From: Trichosporon coremiiforme
Lineage: Eukaryota > Basidiomycota > Tremellomycetes > Trichosporonales > Trichosporonaceae
DNA: 64,000 nt
NCBI GenBank assembly: GCA_039545355.1
Contig: BCJJ01000005.1
Location: forward strand, 124,001 to 188,000
Direction: 5' to 3'
The notes beneath the pieces were generated by a model. It was not told where the DNA came from, did no database searches, and was given only the letters and a program-made list of their open reading frames with translations. Position 1 is the first letter of the stretch. Each line of letters begins with the position of its first letter. A program made the translations under genes and the position numbers. Of this stretch, positions 53,393 to 64,000 are shown one piece after another.

Positions 53393-55692
53393 CTAGTTGC
53401 TCTTCCTGCTCGCGATGAAGACGCCGAGGATGACGACGCCGAGGAATCCAATGGCGGCCGGCAGAGCCAGGTCCTTGGGAAGAACGCCTCCGATGAGGTC
53501 CTCGCTCGGCTTGGCGTGCACTCCCTTCGCGCCGTATGCCGCCGCATGCGCGGGGTCAGCCTCGGGGTCGAGCAGGTGGCTCTCTCCCTTGGCGGCCGGG
53601 ACCGTCTCGGCGATCTTAAGCTGCTCGACTGCGTCCTCGCCGCCTGCACTGCGGGCGGCCTCCTCCCAGTTCTTCCCTCCGTTGATGAGCAGAGTCACGC
53701 GGTCAGTCTTCTGTCCGCGCGCAGTGTTCACAGCGTCGAGCACGTCGCCGTCGGCCGTGATCTGCACTAGGTCGCCCTCGTCGTCCGTGTACGCGATCGT
53801 GAAGACGGACGAGTCAGCGGCCGGGCGACCGTCCTCGGGCGTGTCGAAGAAGGGGTCGCTCTGCAGCTTGCCGTGGATAATGTCCCGGAGCAGGTCGTAG
53901 CTGTCATGCCGGGCCTGGAAACGGTGCACCCGCCCAGAGGGAGTCTTGAACTTGAACACGTACGTGCCGTCGTCCACGGGCAGAGCAGGGGCAAGCGACG
54001 AGGTGTTACCCTTGCCGACGTCCGAGATGCCGTCGTTCGCCTCATTCACGACGGACGCGCTGTCACCGGGCATGACCTCGGACATGGGCGAGGTAGCGTT
54101 CGAGAGCGCGCGCTGGTGGCCGACCTTGCTGGGCGTGTCAGGAATGGCACCAGAGATGGCAGAGTGCGACTCGTCGTCGCCGCCCGCCGTGTTCAACGTG
54201 TCGAAGAACTTGCTCCACATCGGTCCCGCGTCGCTCCGGTCGTCGTTCATCGTGTCAATCTGCTCGAGCGTCGCGTATGTGAGCTTGAGCACGTCGACGA
54301 TACCGAGCAGGCGGCCGTCAGACTCGACAACGGGCAGGTTCAGGTAGTGTCCCGTGTGCATCTTCTTGAGCGCGTCCTGCACCGTCATTTCGGGGGGCGC
54401 AGTGTCAGGGTGCGGCGTCATGACTCGGACGACACTGCAGCGCGACGAGTCGAGACCGGCTGCGATAACACGCAGCACAATGTCCTTGGACGTGAAGATA
54501 CCGGCAATCTTCGGGGGAACGCCGTTGTTGCTGACACCCGACATGACGCTCGTTCCGTTCGGCTCGAGGACGCACACGGCAGTCGTGCGGCGCTCCTTCA
54601 TGAGGCGCGCGGCCTCGCGGACAGACGTGCGGGGGGTGACAGTCGGGGGAGGAAGGCTTGTGTCGAGGACGGACGTCAGGTCCGGCTGCGCCATGCGGTC
54701 ACGGAGGGCATCGACGTAAGCCATCATGGCAGCGGCCTGGGGGTTGGCCGTCAGGTTCGGGCCGAGCTCGGTCTGGACGCCGGCGAGCGCCATGGACAGC
54801 TGGCTCGTAGCCGAGGAGCTACGCTCAACCTTGGCGAGAGCGTCGTGGAACACCTTGGTGATGTCCAGCAGACCTACAACGTCACCATCGTCGTTACAGA
54901 CGGGCTATTATCAGTTACGTGACATCGATCACAACTCACAAGGTGACGGAAGTGGCGAGAGACCATGACCTGGAGGGCCTCAGTCGCAGAGGTGGTGTCA
55001 CGCGTAACCATGGGGTTCCTCGTCATGATCTGGGCGACAGTAGTGGTACGAGGGTCGAGGCCGTCCGCGGTCACGCGGAAGGCGAGGTCCTTGGCGGTGA
55101 AGATACCGCTGAGGCCCTCCTCGTCATCGACAACGAGCACACAGTCGGTGCGCTTGGCGGCACAAAGCTGCGAGGCGTCGGCAATGCTCATACCCTCGGG
55201 GACGGTGAGCGCCGGGCTGGGTCGGAGACCGGCAACGGTGCCTTTCTGGTAGCGCCTCGACGGGCGCTTCAGGAAGCTCGACTCCTGGCGGTGCTGCGGC
55301 TCGCCAGGTCCGCGGCCACCGCCAGGGCGCTTCCTTGAGAGCTCATTCTCAATCTTCTTGCGCAGCGACTGCGATGGCGAAGGTTGCCCGACGGAGACGG
55401 CAGAGCGGTAGCGTTGGCGGGATGAAAGATCCGCGTCCGATGGAGGAGTATCGTTACCGTTAGCGGGGAAGGCAACACCGGCAGGGAGCGGACGTTGTTT
55501 CGTGCGTTTGGGCGATACGGGTGGCGGGAGTTCGGATTTGTTGACGCGTGGGGAGAGAGAGATGTCCGAGTCCGGAGGAGTCAGCGGGCGGGTGGTCGTT
55601 GGTGGTGGTGCCAAACAATTGCGTTTGTTATTGTTTTCGTGGTTGGATGCAGAGTTGTGCATTGGGCGGGGAGAAGCGTAAGCATTCGACAT
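53393..55692 (-). CDS. Four-CBS plus PB1 domain membrane protein
   Basis: Exons 54940-55692 and 53393-54904 encode 754 aa; intron 35 nt. Two CBS pairs: first around 170-270 (VPEGMSIADASQLCAAKRTDCVLVVDDEEGLSGIFTAKDLAFRV, then TRNPMVTRDTT), second around 340-470 (TSVREAARLMKERRTTAVCV, GIFTSKDIVLRV, HYLNLPVVESDGRLLGIVDVLKL). A PB1 domain follows (DGTYVFKFKTPSGRVHRFQARH ... DDEGDLVQITADGDVLDAV). A C-terminal hydrophobic helix (LPAAIGFLGVVILGVFIA) ends with ASRKSN. The layout resembles S. pombe CBS/PB1 proteins such as Mug70. CBS pairs often bind adenosine nucleotides. A second upstream start exon exists at 56337-56468. Confidence 0.87.
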
Positions 55693-56336
55693 GATGGGTT
55701 TCGGGCAAAGAAAGAGAACGGAAGGAGCAAAACGAAGGGTAGAAGATGGGAAAGTGTTTGTTGTTGTTGATCACGAGAAGTAAACAACCGGGATCGGACC
55801 AGATTACGCCTGCCACGAGGGGATGTGGGATGAGCCCGCCCTCGTGGTGGTGATTAGCGGCGGCTGTAGTTTTCGAAACGAAGGGGGCGCAAGCGCGAGC
55901 GAGCGCAAGCGATGAGCGGCTTCCAAGGTGTGCGGCCCGTGCGATGCGTGGGGTGCCAGTCATGCACCAAGCAGGTGCCGTGCATGCGTTGAGCGCTGAG
56001 CGGCGCGGCAAGTTTCGGACAGACGCTCTGGGTCTGTGGACGAATCGATGGCGGGGAACCTGGAGGACCCCCGGATCGCTCCACGCCGGGAATGAACGGA
56101 AACTTGGAGAGAGAGAGAGAGACAAGAATGAAATATGTGTTGTGCAAGACCAGCAGAGTGGGTGCGTGTGATATAGCGATTCAGACTAGAGCCAGCGTAC
56201 GAGGTCATGGGACCAGAGTGTTTTCCCAAACAAGCCAAACAAGAGGTCTGCAGCCGTATGGTTCTGGTGCAAGAAATTGGGGACGGTGGAAAGGGAGGGT
56301 GTGGGAGGGAAGGGCTGGGTTGGTTGTTGGACTCAC
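55369..56336 (-). other. Alternative 968-nt intron of the CBS/PB1 gene, holding the other start exon
   Basis: Runs from the GTGAGT donor at 56336 to the CAG acceptor at 55369. The start codon and first 108 codons of the 754-aa isoform lie inside it (55369-55692), so each transcript uses one start or the other. The rest, 55693-56336, is non-coding with a pyrimidine-rich stretch upstream of ATG 55692 and (GA)n near 56106-56122. Confidence 0.45.
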
Positions 56337-56468
56337 CTCGTCGCGGCGGGACTGCTTCCTGCGTGTGTCTGCGGCTGCGGGAGTGTTGTTTTGGGAGGAC
56401 ATGGGGGAGTTTGTGGGAGAAGAAGAAACGTGATGGAGGCCGCCGTTGGGGACTGGTATCCTGCTCAT
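56337..56468 (-). CDS. Alternative first exon of the CBS/PB1 gene
   Basis: ATG 56468 opens a 44-codon exon (MSRIPVPNGGLHHVSSS ... TRRKQSRRDE) ending at a GTGAGT donor (56336). Its phase 0 fits acceptor TCGCAG at 55369, continuing SLRKKIENELSRKR inside the annotated first exon. The joined RRKQSRRDE-SLRKKIENEL matches the layout I recall in fungal relatives (RRKQSKRDEAIRKKIE). This isoform would be about 690 aa and omits the 108-residue Ser/Pro N-terminus of the shorter-promoter isoform. Both starts look coding. Confidence 0.55.
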
Positions 56469-57276
56469 GAGTGTGTGTGGTTGAGTGGGACGGAGGGACG
56501 GAGGGGGGAGGGAGGGATAGGGCGGCGGCAAAGGAGCACCAGCAAGGCAAGCGAAGAGAGGAGCCGACTGACAATCCGGGCCGCTGACGCTGGTCGCTGG
56601 CTGGCTGGGCTGGCCACTGACCACTGGCGCATACTGGCGGCGGCTGAGGGACTTCCAAGCTCAGGCTTTGTTTTTGGCAGGCCGAACCACTCACTGTGCG
56701 CGCTCAGTGGCCACCCGGCACGGCATCCCAGGGTCCAGACGCGCCGCCCGCCCTGGTTCGCGATCTCGCCCTCACTCAACCACATCCACCCTCAGCCCTT
56801 GCATGCCCAACAACCTACACCACGTGAATATCAGCCTTGCGATTCTCCGTCCGGCTAAAGGCTAATTAGGGTTGCAACCTCCGGCATTGCATCATCCCCA
56901 AGCCAATACAAAACTCTCGATCGGTGGTCTCATCTCTGCCGAGGACCAAGCAACGACATGATGGTGGAGCTTGGAATGTCTGACTCTGGCGCCGTGGAGC
57001 TGCTCCGGACGGACACTCAGAGGTGGCAGCTGACCTGCCGTAGTTCCTTTCTCGTTCATTCTCGGGATGTCTAACGTTGCAACAGCACCCGCTCGCCGGG
57101 AAAGACGGAGGCGACACTGACCGTACAGGACAGTCTCCCTGAGAAAGCAGGCGCGACTGGTCCCGCTTCACACCCTTGAGTGAACAACGCGACCTCCCTG
57201 CTCGATTCGATCCCCAAGTGGCCGGTGCCTCTGTCTCCTTCTTGATGAATTCTAGGCAATGCATCAGAATTGCTCT
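56469..57276. other. Gene-free region, about 810 bp
   Basis: Upstream of the alternative CBS/PB1 exon and downstream of ALG3 (both minus). The part just above 56468 is pyrimidine-rich on the minus strand, as expected for a promoter. No further gene seen. Confidence 0.5.
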
Positions 57277-58891
57277 TCACTTGATCTTCTTCTGCTGCGT
57301 CTGCGTCTGCTGCTGCGTCTGCTGCTGCGTCCGCTGCCGTCCGGGGGCGTTCATGTACCACAGGCCCGCGAGCATGACAGTGTGCGCAGTGTTGAGCATC
57401 AGCGAGCTCTTGTTCGTGGCGGGGTATGTGTCCCACGCCTTCTCGAGGACGGCGAGGAGGCCGACACTGCAGGTTAGCTAACATGAATCCCTTCGAGGCT
57501 CACAAGACAGGGAGCTGGCCCCATGAGGCTCCGAAGTAAAGAAGGAACGGCAGTTGGTGGAAGTACCAAGCGTGGAACTGGTAGTGGAGCGAGCGTGCGA
57601 ACGCCACACCGATCAGGTTCGAGCAAAACAGGACTAAAGGAACGTCTGGCGTCAGTTCTGCGGCCAGCCGCAAAACTCACGGTGGCTCGTCAGCTGGCCA
57701 GGGAGGACAGCGGGCTTGAACATGTTGCGAACGGTGATGAGGCCGCGCTTGAGGACCGCCGGCGTGCCGCCCGGCACGGGGTTCCAGCGGCACCAGCCAA
57801 AGGCGATAAGCGTGATAACGTGAGCTACGAGGAGCGCCTTCGCAAACTTTGGGGAGAGGAAGCGCTCCTCGCCGAGCATGTGCCAGTTCACGGTCCACTT
57901 GTAGAGGAACTGGCGCGAGAAATCGAATGCCGACGTGAAGTACGCGATGATGTTGAGCGCATCGTCGAGGAAGTGCATCGACGGCAGGCCAAGCTGCACG
58001 AAGATGATGATCACGACAGCCTTGAACGTCTCGAAGAAGCCTGTGTACTGGAAAAGCAGCACAAGAAGGCCGGGGAAGAACAACAAGATGTTCATCTTCA
58101 CCCCGAGCGCAAGACTGTCTGTCAGCTGGAGAAGAGGTACCATGCAGCTCACCTGTAAACGAAGCAGCCAATCTTCCACCAGTCGTACTGGAAGAGCACG
58201 ACGGCCGTGTACAGCAGCATCATCGCGAGCGGGTCGTTGAACAGGCGCAGGAGGTAGATCGAGTGCGAGCGCTTGCTCAGCACAAGAGGGATCAGCGTCC
58301 ACTGCGGCACATGCTTCGTTCTGCCGGCAAGATAGTAGATCTGCGCAGCAAGAAGAAATGTCACGGTCTCAACACCCAGGAAGATGAACTGTGCTGGGCG
58401 CTCTCGTCCATGAGCAGGGAGCAGCTTATGGAAGGCTGTGTAGATGTAGAGGTGACCGGCAGGATACCTAATGTCAGTTCACTGCGGATATGTACTCAAC
58501 TTACACTAGCGGACCTGTCTCTCCCTCGATCTTCGAGTAGTCCCGCTCTCCCGACAAGAACATGTCGACCTGCTGCATATACGCGTCCCAGTCAATCTTC
58601 GTGTCTGGTGTCAGGTCGGATATAGCTCTTCCACCTACATGGAACCTTGAGAATAATGACTATTCCGAGAGCAATCTGGAAGAGGGCGAGCAGACCGGCA
58701 ACGAGCCAGTAGTATCTCCGGTCGTTCAAAACCGAGTTGGCGACCGCGACCGGATCGCTGAGCACGTTTGCGACGGTGAGGTCGACATACTTCGTGGGCT
58801 GTTCGACAACAACCTCCTCAGTAGTCTCTATCGTTGCTCGCTTCCTTGGGGAGGCTTTGGCTTGCCTCTTGGCCGCTTTCTTTGGCGGCAT
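57277..58891 (-). CDS. ALG3: Dol-P-Man:Man5GlcNAc2-PP-Dol alpha-1,3-mannosyltransferase
   Basis: ER membrane enzyme adding the sixth mannose to the lipid-linked N-glycan precursor. Exons 58639-58891, 58505-58604, 58153-58467, 57681-58114, 57504-57645 and 57277-57466 give 477 aa. Family motifs: [17 protein letters not shown] (about 85-101), [45 protein letters not shown] and [23 protein letters not shown]. About ten membrane helices. The hydrophilic end is a Gln/Thr repeat closing in KKIK, a canonical KKXX ER-retrieval signal. The Gln repeat is encoded by a CTG/CTGCGT microsatellite. Introns are 34-46 nt. Confidence 0.95.
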
Positions 58892-59452
58892 GTCGGATAG
58901 GATGAAGGAATATTGAATAAGAAGATGCTCCGCCGAGCGCTGTCATCACTTGGACCGGGACCACTGGTAGGTGACGGCTTGTCCGAAACGCGGGGCCTCC
59001 ACCTCGTGCCTGGTCGGCCTGTGGCGGGTGCGCAACGTGTCCTGCTATCTTTCAATCTTCGCTCCTAACAACAAACGGCCCGTGTCCCAAAGCCACAGAT
59101 CCGAACAGGGAATGCATGCACAACTTCGGCGCCTCTGTTATTGTTTGCGCGGCCGATGGCGCTCTCGGAACGCCTCGCCTTTGCGTCGGCCACATGCCGA
59201 CATGAGGGACGGTCTTGACCGGCGTGAAGCGGGACCAGATTCCTGATTTCCAGTACGCATAGCAAACGACGAAGATGGAGACCGACCATCACGCTGGAAC
59301 GGATTTCTCTCCTGCCACCGTGTCTCTTTTTCTTGTGTGATTAGCCCCATACCCAACAACACCTCGCACCCATCGCACACGCTTCCCGGATCAAGCTTGT
59401 CACGACCTCATAGCCCGTGACCGCGACCCCTTGAAGCGACCAGAGTACGCCA
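58892..59452. promoter_or_regulatory. ALG3/PMR1 divergent promoter
   Basis: About 560 bases between ALG3 (minus) and the PMR1-type ATPase (plus), both secretory-pathway genes, so shared control is possible. No coding frame seen. Contains a TTTCTTGTGTGA patch and CT-rich sequence near 59310-59370. Confidence 0.45.
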
Positions 59453-62400
59453 ATGGACCCCTCACGGCGCTCTGGCCCCGTCAAGCGTCGCTCCCCGCCC
59501 CCGTCGTCGCGCGGCTCGCCCATGGGTGACCCCACCGTTATTTCCTCAAGACGCGGCAGAGCGTTTGAGTCCGACTCTGAAGATGGCGGCGTCCCCACCC
59601 CCTCGGCCGGATATGCTTACTCGACGACGCTGAGGCGTCAGAGCTCGCCGCATCGCTCGAGGCGATCCCTCTCCCGCTCCCGAGCTGGAAGTGGAGGCCA
59701 TGACATGGCCAACCCGTACGACGTCTCTGTGCCCAACGGACAAACGTTCACGCCCTGGGAGCCCGAACCGAGCCTGATTGACAAGGCGCTCGACGTCGTC
59801 AACCGCATCACCGGCAAGCGCGACCCGGAAGAGCTCCAAGAGGAGGCTTGGGAGAGGCAAGATCGGCGACAGCGCGAGACACCCAGTGCGATCTACGCGC
59901 ACAAGAGCATCGAGGTTAGTAACTCTGTTTTTCGCCAAGTGCTTCGATTGACTCTTTCCAGGAAACCGTTAAAGACTTCGAGACCTCGCCCACCGATGGC
60001 CTGTCGTCGTCCGTCATCCCCGCCCTGCTTGCGCGATATGGACCGAACGAGTTTGAGCTCCCGCCCGAAGAGCCGCTCGCGATCAAGTTCGCTAAGCAGG
60101 TTTACGAGAATCCCCTCATCCTCCTTCTGTTGGGCAGCAGTGTCGTGTCGGCCCTCATGGGCAACTACGAAGATGCCGCATGCGTTGTCATCGCTGTGTT
60201 CATCGTTCTCACTGGTGAGTAAGCCGTGCATTTAATACGCCGAAAGCTGACAAACAGTCGGATTTGTCCAGGAGCAGCGATCAGAAAAGTCGCTTGAAGC
60301 GCTGAACAAGCTTGTCCCCCACTACTGCAACCTGATCCGCGATGGCCGCCCGCATACCCCGCTCGCTAACACGCTTCTGCCTGGAGACCTTGTCACTTTC
60401 TCTGTTGGTGACCGCATCCCTGCGGACATCCGCCTCATCAAGGCTGTCCAGCTCGAGATCGACGAGTCAGCCCTGACCGGCGAGACCCGCCCCGCCCGCA
60501 AGAACACAGAGATGTGCGACCGCGGCGAGGGCGAGGACACGCACGGCGAGGGCGGCGGCAAGGCGCTGGGTGAACGGCACTGCATGGCTTTCATGGGCAC
60601 GCTTGTCCGCAGTGGTGAGTTGCTCCGACACGCGAACCGTCTAACTCTCAGGCCACGGAACTGGAATCGTCGTTGGAACTGGCAAGGACTCGGAGTTCGG
60701 TGTCGTCTTCTCCATGATGCAGGACGTCGAGGAGAAGCGCACGCCTCTCCAGATCTCGATGGACGAACTCGCGAAGCAGCTCTCAATCCTTTCATTCGGC
60801 ATCATCGGTGTCATCGTTCTCATCGGCGTGATCCAGCACCGATCCTGGCTCGAGATGTTCACGATCGGTGTCTCGCTCGCTGTCGCCGCGATTCCCGAGG
60901 GCCTGCCTATCGTCACGACTGTCACTCTCGCCCTCGGTGTGCTCCGCATGTCCAAGCGCAAGGCCATTGTCAAAAAGTTGCCCAGTGTCGAGGCGCTCGG
61001 CAGCGTCAGCGTCATCTGCTCCGACAAAACGGGCACGCTGACGAAGAACGAAATGACCGTCACGCACATGTACTCCGTTGACGACCTGGTGGACCTGAAC
61101 CCGCAGCTTGCTGCCGCGGCGACGCTCGGCCCGACGCACCCCGACACTGCTGCCTTCTCTCCCTCGCCTGCGGTCGCGAAGACGGCGCTCGTCGCGAACA
61201 TCTGCAACAACGCCTTCAAAAACGAGCAGGGCATCAATGTTGGCAATGCGACCGAGGTCGCGCTGCTGAACGTGCTCCCGATCCTGCGCCTGGACGACGA
61301 GCGGAAGAACTTTGAGCGCCGCGAGGAGATTCCCTTCACGTCCGAGTCCAAGACCATGTTCGTGTACGGCTCGCTGAACGGTGGTGCGGACTTGGTGTAC
61401 ATGAAGGGTGCGATCGAGGCTGTTCTCGCGCGGTGCAAGTTCTACTACCTCTCCGACACTTCGACTCCTGCGCTCGACGCCGCGACGAAGGAGAAAATCC
61501 TCGACCGCGCCATGGAGGTCAGCAAGCGCGGCCTGCGCGTCATCGCGTGCGCGTACGGTTTCGCCAAGGGCCCGCTCGGCGAGGAGGATAACCTGGTGTT
61601 CACGGGCTTTGAGGCGATGATGGACCCGCCGCGGCGCGGTGTCGCGCACGCCATCACGGCGCTGCACGGCGCAGGCGTCCAGGTCGTCATGATCACGGGT
61701 GACGCTGAGCCGACTGCGCTCGCGATCGCGCGCGAGCTCGGCATGAAGGTGACTCCGTCCGATGCCGGGGCGAACTCGAGCTGCATGCTCGGCTCGCAGG
61801 TCGACCAGCTCAGCGAGCGCGAGCTCGTCGAGCGCGTTCCGTCCGTCACGGTGTTTGCGCGCACGACGCCGCGACACAAGATGGCGATCGTGAAAGCATG
61901 GCAAATGAGGGGCGCGATTGTGGCCATGACGGGCGACGGCGTGAACGACGCGCCGGCGCTGAAGATGGCCGACATCGGCGTGTCCATGGGCCGCTCCGGA
62001 ACCGATGTGGCGAAGGAGGCGGCGGACGTGATCCTCGTCGACGACGACTTTGGCTCCATCCTCCCTGCCGTCGAGGAGGGCCGGTCCATCTTCTACAACA
62101 TCCAGAACTTCCTGTCGTTCCAGCTGTCGACTGCCGTCGCGGCGCTGTCGCTCATCACGCTGTCAACCATGTTCCGGCTCGCGAACCCGCTTAACGCGAT
62201 GCAGATCCTCTTCATCAACATCCTCATGGACGGCCCGCCTGCGCAGGCGCTCGGTGTCGACCCCAGCAGGCGCGAGGTCATGAACCTCCGCCCGCGACGG
62301 AAGGACAGCAGCGTGCTCAGCCGCAACATCCACTTCCGCGTCCTCTTCTCCGCCGCGTGCATCATCCTCGGCACGCTGTTCATCTACGCGTACGAAATCA

Positions 62401-62741
62401 GCGACGGGTCCATGTCGCGCCGCGACCAGACCATGACCTTCACGGGCTTCGTGTTCCTGGATCTGGTCTCTGCGATCCAGAACCGCGGCGTCACGACGCC
62501 CCTCGCGCGCAACCGCATGCTTTTCGTGACCGTCTCCGTGTCCTTTGTCTGCCAGCTCGCGCTCATCTACGTCCCCCTCCTCCAGCACGTGTTCCAGACC
62601 GAGGCACTCGCCTTCAGTGACCTCTTCGCCCTCCTTGCCATTGCGGGCACGAGCTTTGCCGCTCACGAGGTGCGCAGGTTCTGGGAACGCAAGCAGGCAA
62701 AGGAGGAGCAGTTTGAGCAGAGCAACTACATGATGGCCTAA
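59453..62741 (+). CDS. PMR1: PMR1-type Golgi Ca2+/Mn2+ P-type ATPase
   Basis: Exons 59453-59914, 59962-60214, 60258-60614 and 60652-62741 encode 1053 aa. P-type hallmarks: DESALTGET (actuator), PEGLP in TM4, phosphorylated Asp482 in SDKTGTLTKNE, and TGDGVNDAPALKMADIGVSMG near 785. The sequence SFAKQVYENPLILLLLGSS-type start (KFAKQVYENPLILLLLG), VQEQRSEKSLEALNKLVP and the final TM block NAMQILFINILMDGPPAQALG place it with PMR1/SPCA pumps rather than SERCA or PMC1. The N-terminal ~150 residues are Ser/Arg-rich, longer than in yeast (950 aa). It supplies Mn2+ to Golgi mannosyltransferases. Confidence 0.95.
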
Positions 62742-63678
62742 GGCGCGAGCGCAGCGAGTGTAGCGAGCATGACGAGCGCCGAGAGTGCCGAGAGTGCCGA
62801 GAATGTCGAGAACTCAGCGAGCACCCCAGAGTGCAGCCCGCACTTAGCGTCGAAGAGCGAGCGCAGAGAGCGTGCGCCGAGAGCGCTGCATCAGCATTCG
62901 CAATAGATTAGAATATCGATACCACATGCATGAGACAATTAGACCAGACGTCCTAGCACACGCCCCGCTCACCGCGCGCTCGCGCTGCACTGCGCCTCAA
63001 GCCACTGACGCAGAGATGTGAAGTGCGGCCAAGACACGCGACGTCACTGTTCATTGAGGTGAGTTCGGAGTGGGGGTGATTCAGTCGTGTGGCAACTTTG
63101 ATATGCAGACAGCACCTGCACATAAAGCACTGTCGATGTGGAGCCGGCTATCAACTAGCTAGGCATGCGAAGACACTGTGGAGCTCGGCTGCTCGGCTGC
63201 GACATGTTGGCGCCGGGAAGGAATGGAACGACACCACCGCTGTGGTGGGTGGCAAATCCACCAGAGACAGGAGCGCAGGAACCTCGGCAGCACCACCGCC
63301 CACATGTTTCGCGTCACGCTTCACCCGCAGGAGGTCACTGCAGTCACCCTCCCCTCGGGTGGCGGGTGACTCGGCCCGGGTGCTGGCCGGATAGCCCACC
63401 GCTCGCCGGCAGCTACGCGGCTGTCTACGATCGATCAAGCCCCATCCCCACATCGCTGCCTATTCAGTTAGTCATTGAATCGTTTGTGGGTCGGCTCGCT
63501 GTTGCGTGTATCGTCGCCGCCTTCTGTTACAGTCCCAACTCGCCACCTGTCAGCAGCCCGCACTCTCGCTCGCTGCGCTCGCACTCGCGCTCACGCTCTG
63601 CTTGGCTTCATTTCTGCATTACTTGTACATTAACTTCAAAAAAACTTCAGAGTGAAACAACACTTGATGAGGACAGGC
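62742..63678. other. Convergent 3' region, about 940 bp, with short repeats
   Basis: Between the PMR1 stop (plus) and the subtilase stop (minus). Degenerate GCGAGCGCAGCGAG and GAGTGCCGAGAGTGCCGAG repeats occupy about 62744-62830. No gene recognised. Confidence 0.55.
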
Positions 63679-64000
63679 CTACTTGGTCGAGGTCGCGTTG
63701 TTGTAAGCGAGGAGGTTGGGCGAGCCCTTGCCGACGTCCTTAAGCTGGCCGGGGGTGGCGAGCGCGAGGAGGGCCTTCTTGAGCTGGGCGGTCGTGATCT
63801 TCTTGTCGCCGACGCGCTGGAGCTCTACCGTCTCGTCGGGCTTGGGGAGGACAAGCTTCATCCAGCTGGGCACGAGCTCGTACGCCTGCGAGTAGATCGA
63901 GGGCTCCTGCTCGACGAGCTCGACAGAGTCAGAGTTGATCGTGAACGTGGGGTGGCCCTCGATCGAAAGCAGGTAGGCGAGGAGACCACAGATGTGGGGC
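63679..64000 (-). CDS. PRB1: Subtilase, proteinase B (cerevisin)-like, C-terminal part
   Basis: The last ~106 codons of a gene continuing beyond the window edge. PHICGLLAYLLSIEGHPTF corresponds to the region right after the catalytic Ser of subtilases (GTSMASPHVAGLLAY in relatives), and the end QLKDVGKGSPNLLAYNNA matches the fungal vacuolar proteinase B C-terminus. Catalytic residues lie outside the window. Vacuolar serine protease role is inferred. Confidence 0.85.
   Translation of the reverse strand, partial: PHICGLLAYLLSIEGHPTFTINSDSVELVEQEPSIYSQAYELVPSWMKLVLPKPDETVELQRVGDKKITTAQLKKALLALATPGQLKDVGKGSPNLLAYNNATSTK

Noticed and set aside
60792..61904. 370-codon minus-strand frame opposite PMR1
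   Set aside because: Antisense shadow of the ATPase; composition typical of reversed GC3-rich codons.

Overview
This window is nuclear DNA from a GC-rich, intron-rich fungus. Basidiomycete signs are a BRCA2/Brh2 protein with BRC repeats, nuclear-encoded mitochondrial ribosomal proteins with several introns, and very short introns (mostly 33-60 nt) with GTRAGT donors and a CTAAC/CTGAC/CTGAT branch site 5-15 nt before the acceptor. Gene content and style fit a tremellomycete yeast, most likely Trichosporonales; this placement is inference, not a database result. All gene models were built by hand from reading frames, splice signals, phase agreement and recognised family motifs.

Layout. 1-13 kb: 3' part of mitochondrial uL2m, a YEA4-like UDP-sugar transporter, a Ser/Thr/Pro-rich one-TM protein, a glycine-rich RRM protein, a CCDC174-like protein, SUA5 and ribosomal eL24. 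13-23.5 kb: RRP36, tRNA-Ser(AGA), a CWC16/CCDC130 splicing factor, BRCA2/BRH2, a GCIP-like protein and mitochondrial EF-Tu. 23.9-29.6 kb: an F-box-like lineage gene, a 55-aa basic peptide, tRNA-Lys(CUU) and MTHFR. 29.6-34.3 kb: a 4.7 kb stretch with no gene, holding microsatellites and a perfect hairpin. 34.3-37 kb: a UDP-galactose-type transporter with a possible extra first exon. 37.7-43 kb: an accessory stretch with a DUF7587-like gene, a broken copy of the F-box-like gene, tRNA-Arg(ACG), a tRNA-like remnant and a second tRNA-Lys(CUU). 43.8-53 kb: a promethin/LDAF1-like protein, a BRCT family-X DNA polymerase, a second DUF7587-like paralogue, a small basic protein of unknown role and mitochondrial uS13m. 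53.4-64 kb: a four-CBS/PB1 membrane protein with two alternative first exons, ALG3, a PMR1-type Ca2+/Mn2+ ATPase and the 3' end of a proteinase B-like subtilase.

How the genes fit together. Mitochondrial translation is represented by uL2m, uS13m, EF-Tu and probably dual-targeted SUA5. Secretory-pathway glycosylation is represented by ALG3, two nucleotide-sugar transporters and PMR1. DNA repair is represented by BRH2 and the family-X polymerase. RNA and ribosome biology is represented by RRP36, CWC16, eL24 and the RRM protein. These are not operons; co-location has no proven meaning.

The most unusual observations are: (1) Brh2 BRC repeats in which three of four carry FxxG instead of FxxA; (2) a duplicated DUF7587-like family with an ADP-ribosyltransferase-like R/S-T/E pattern whose glutamates are missing in one copy; (3) nested, phase-matched alternative first exons in the CBS/PB1 gene and possibly the sugar-transporter gene; and (4) an F-box-like paralogue caught in decay.
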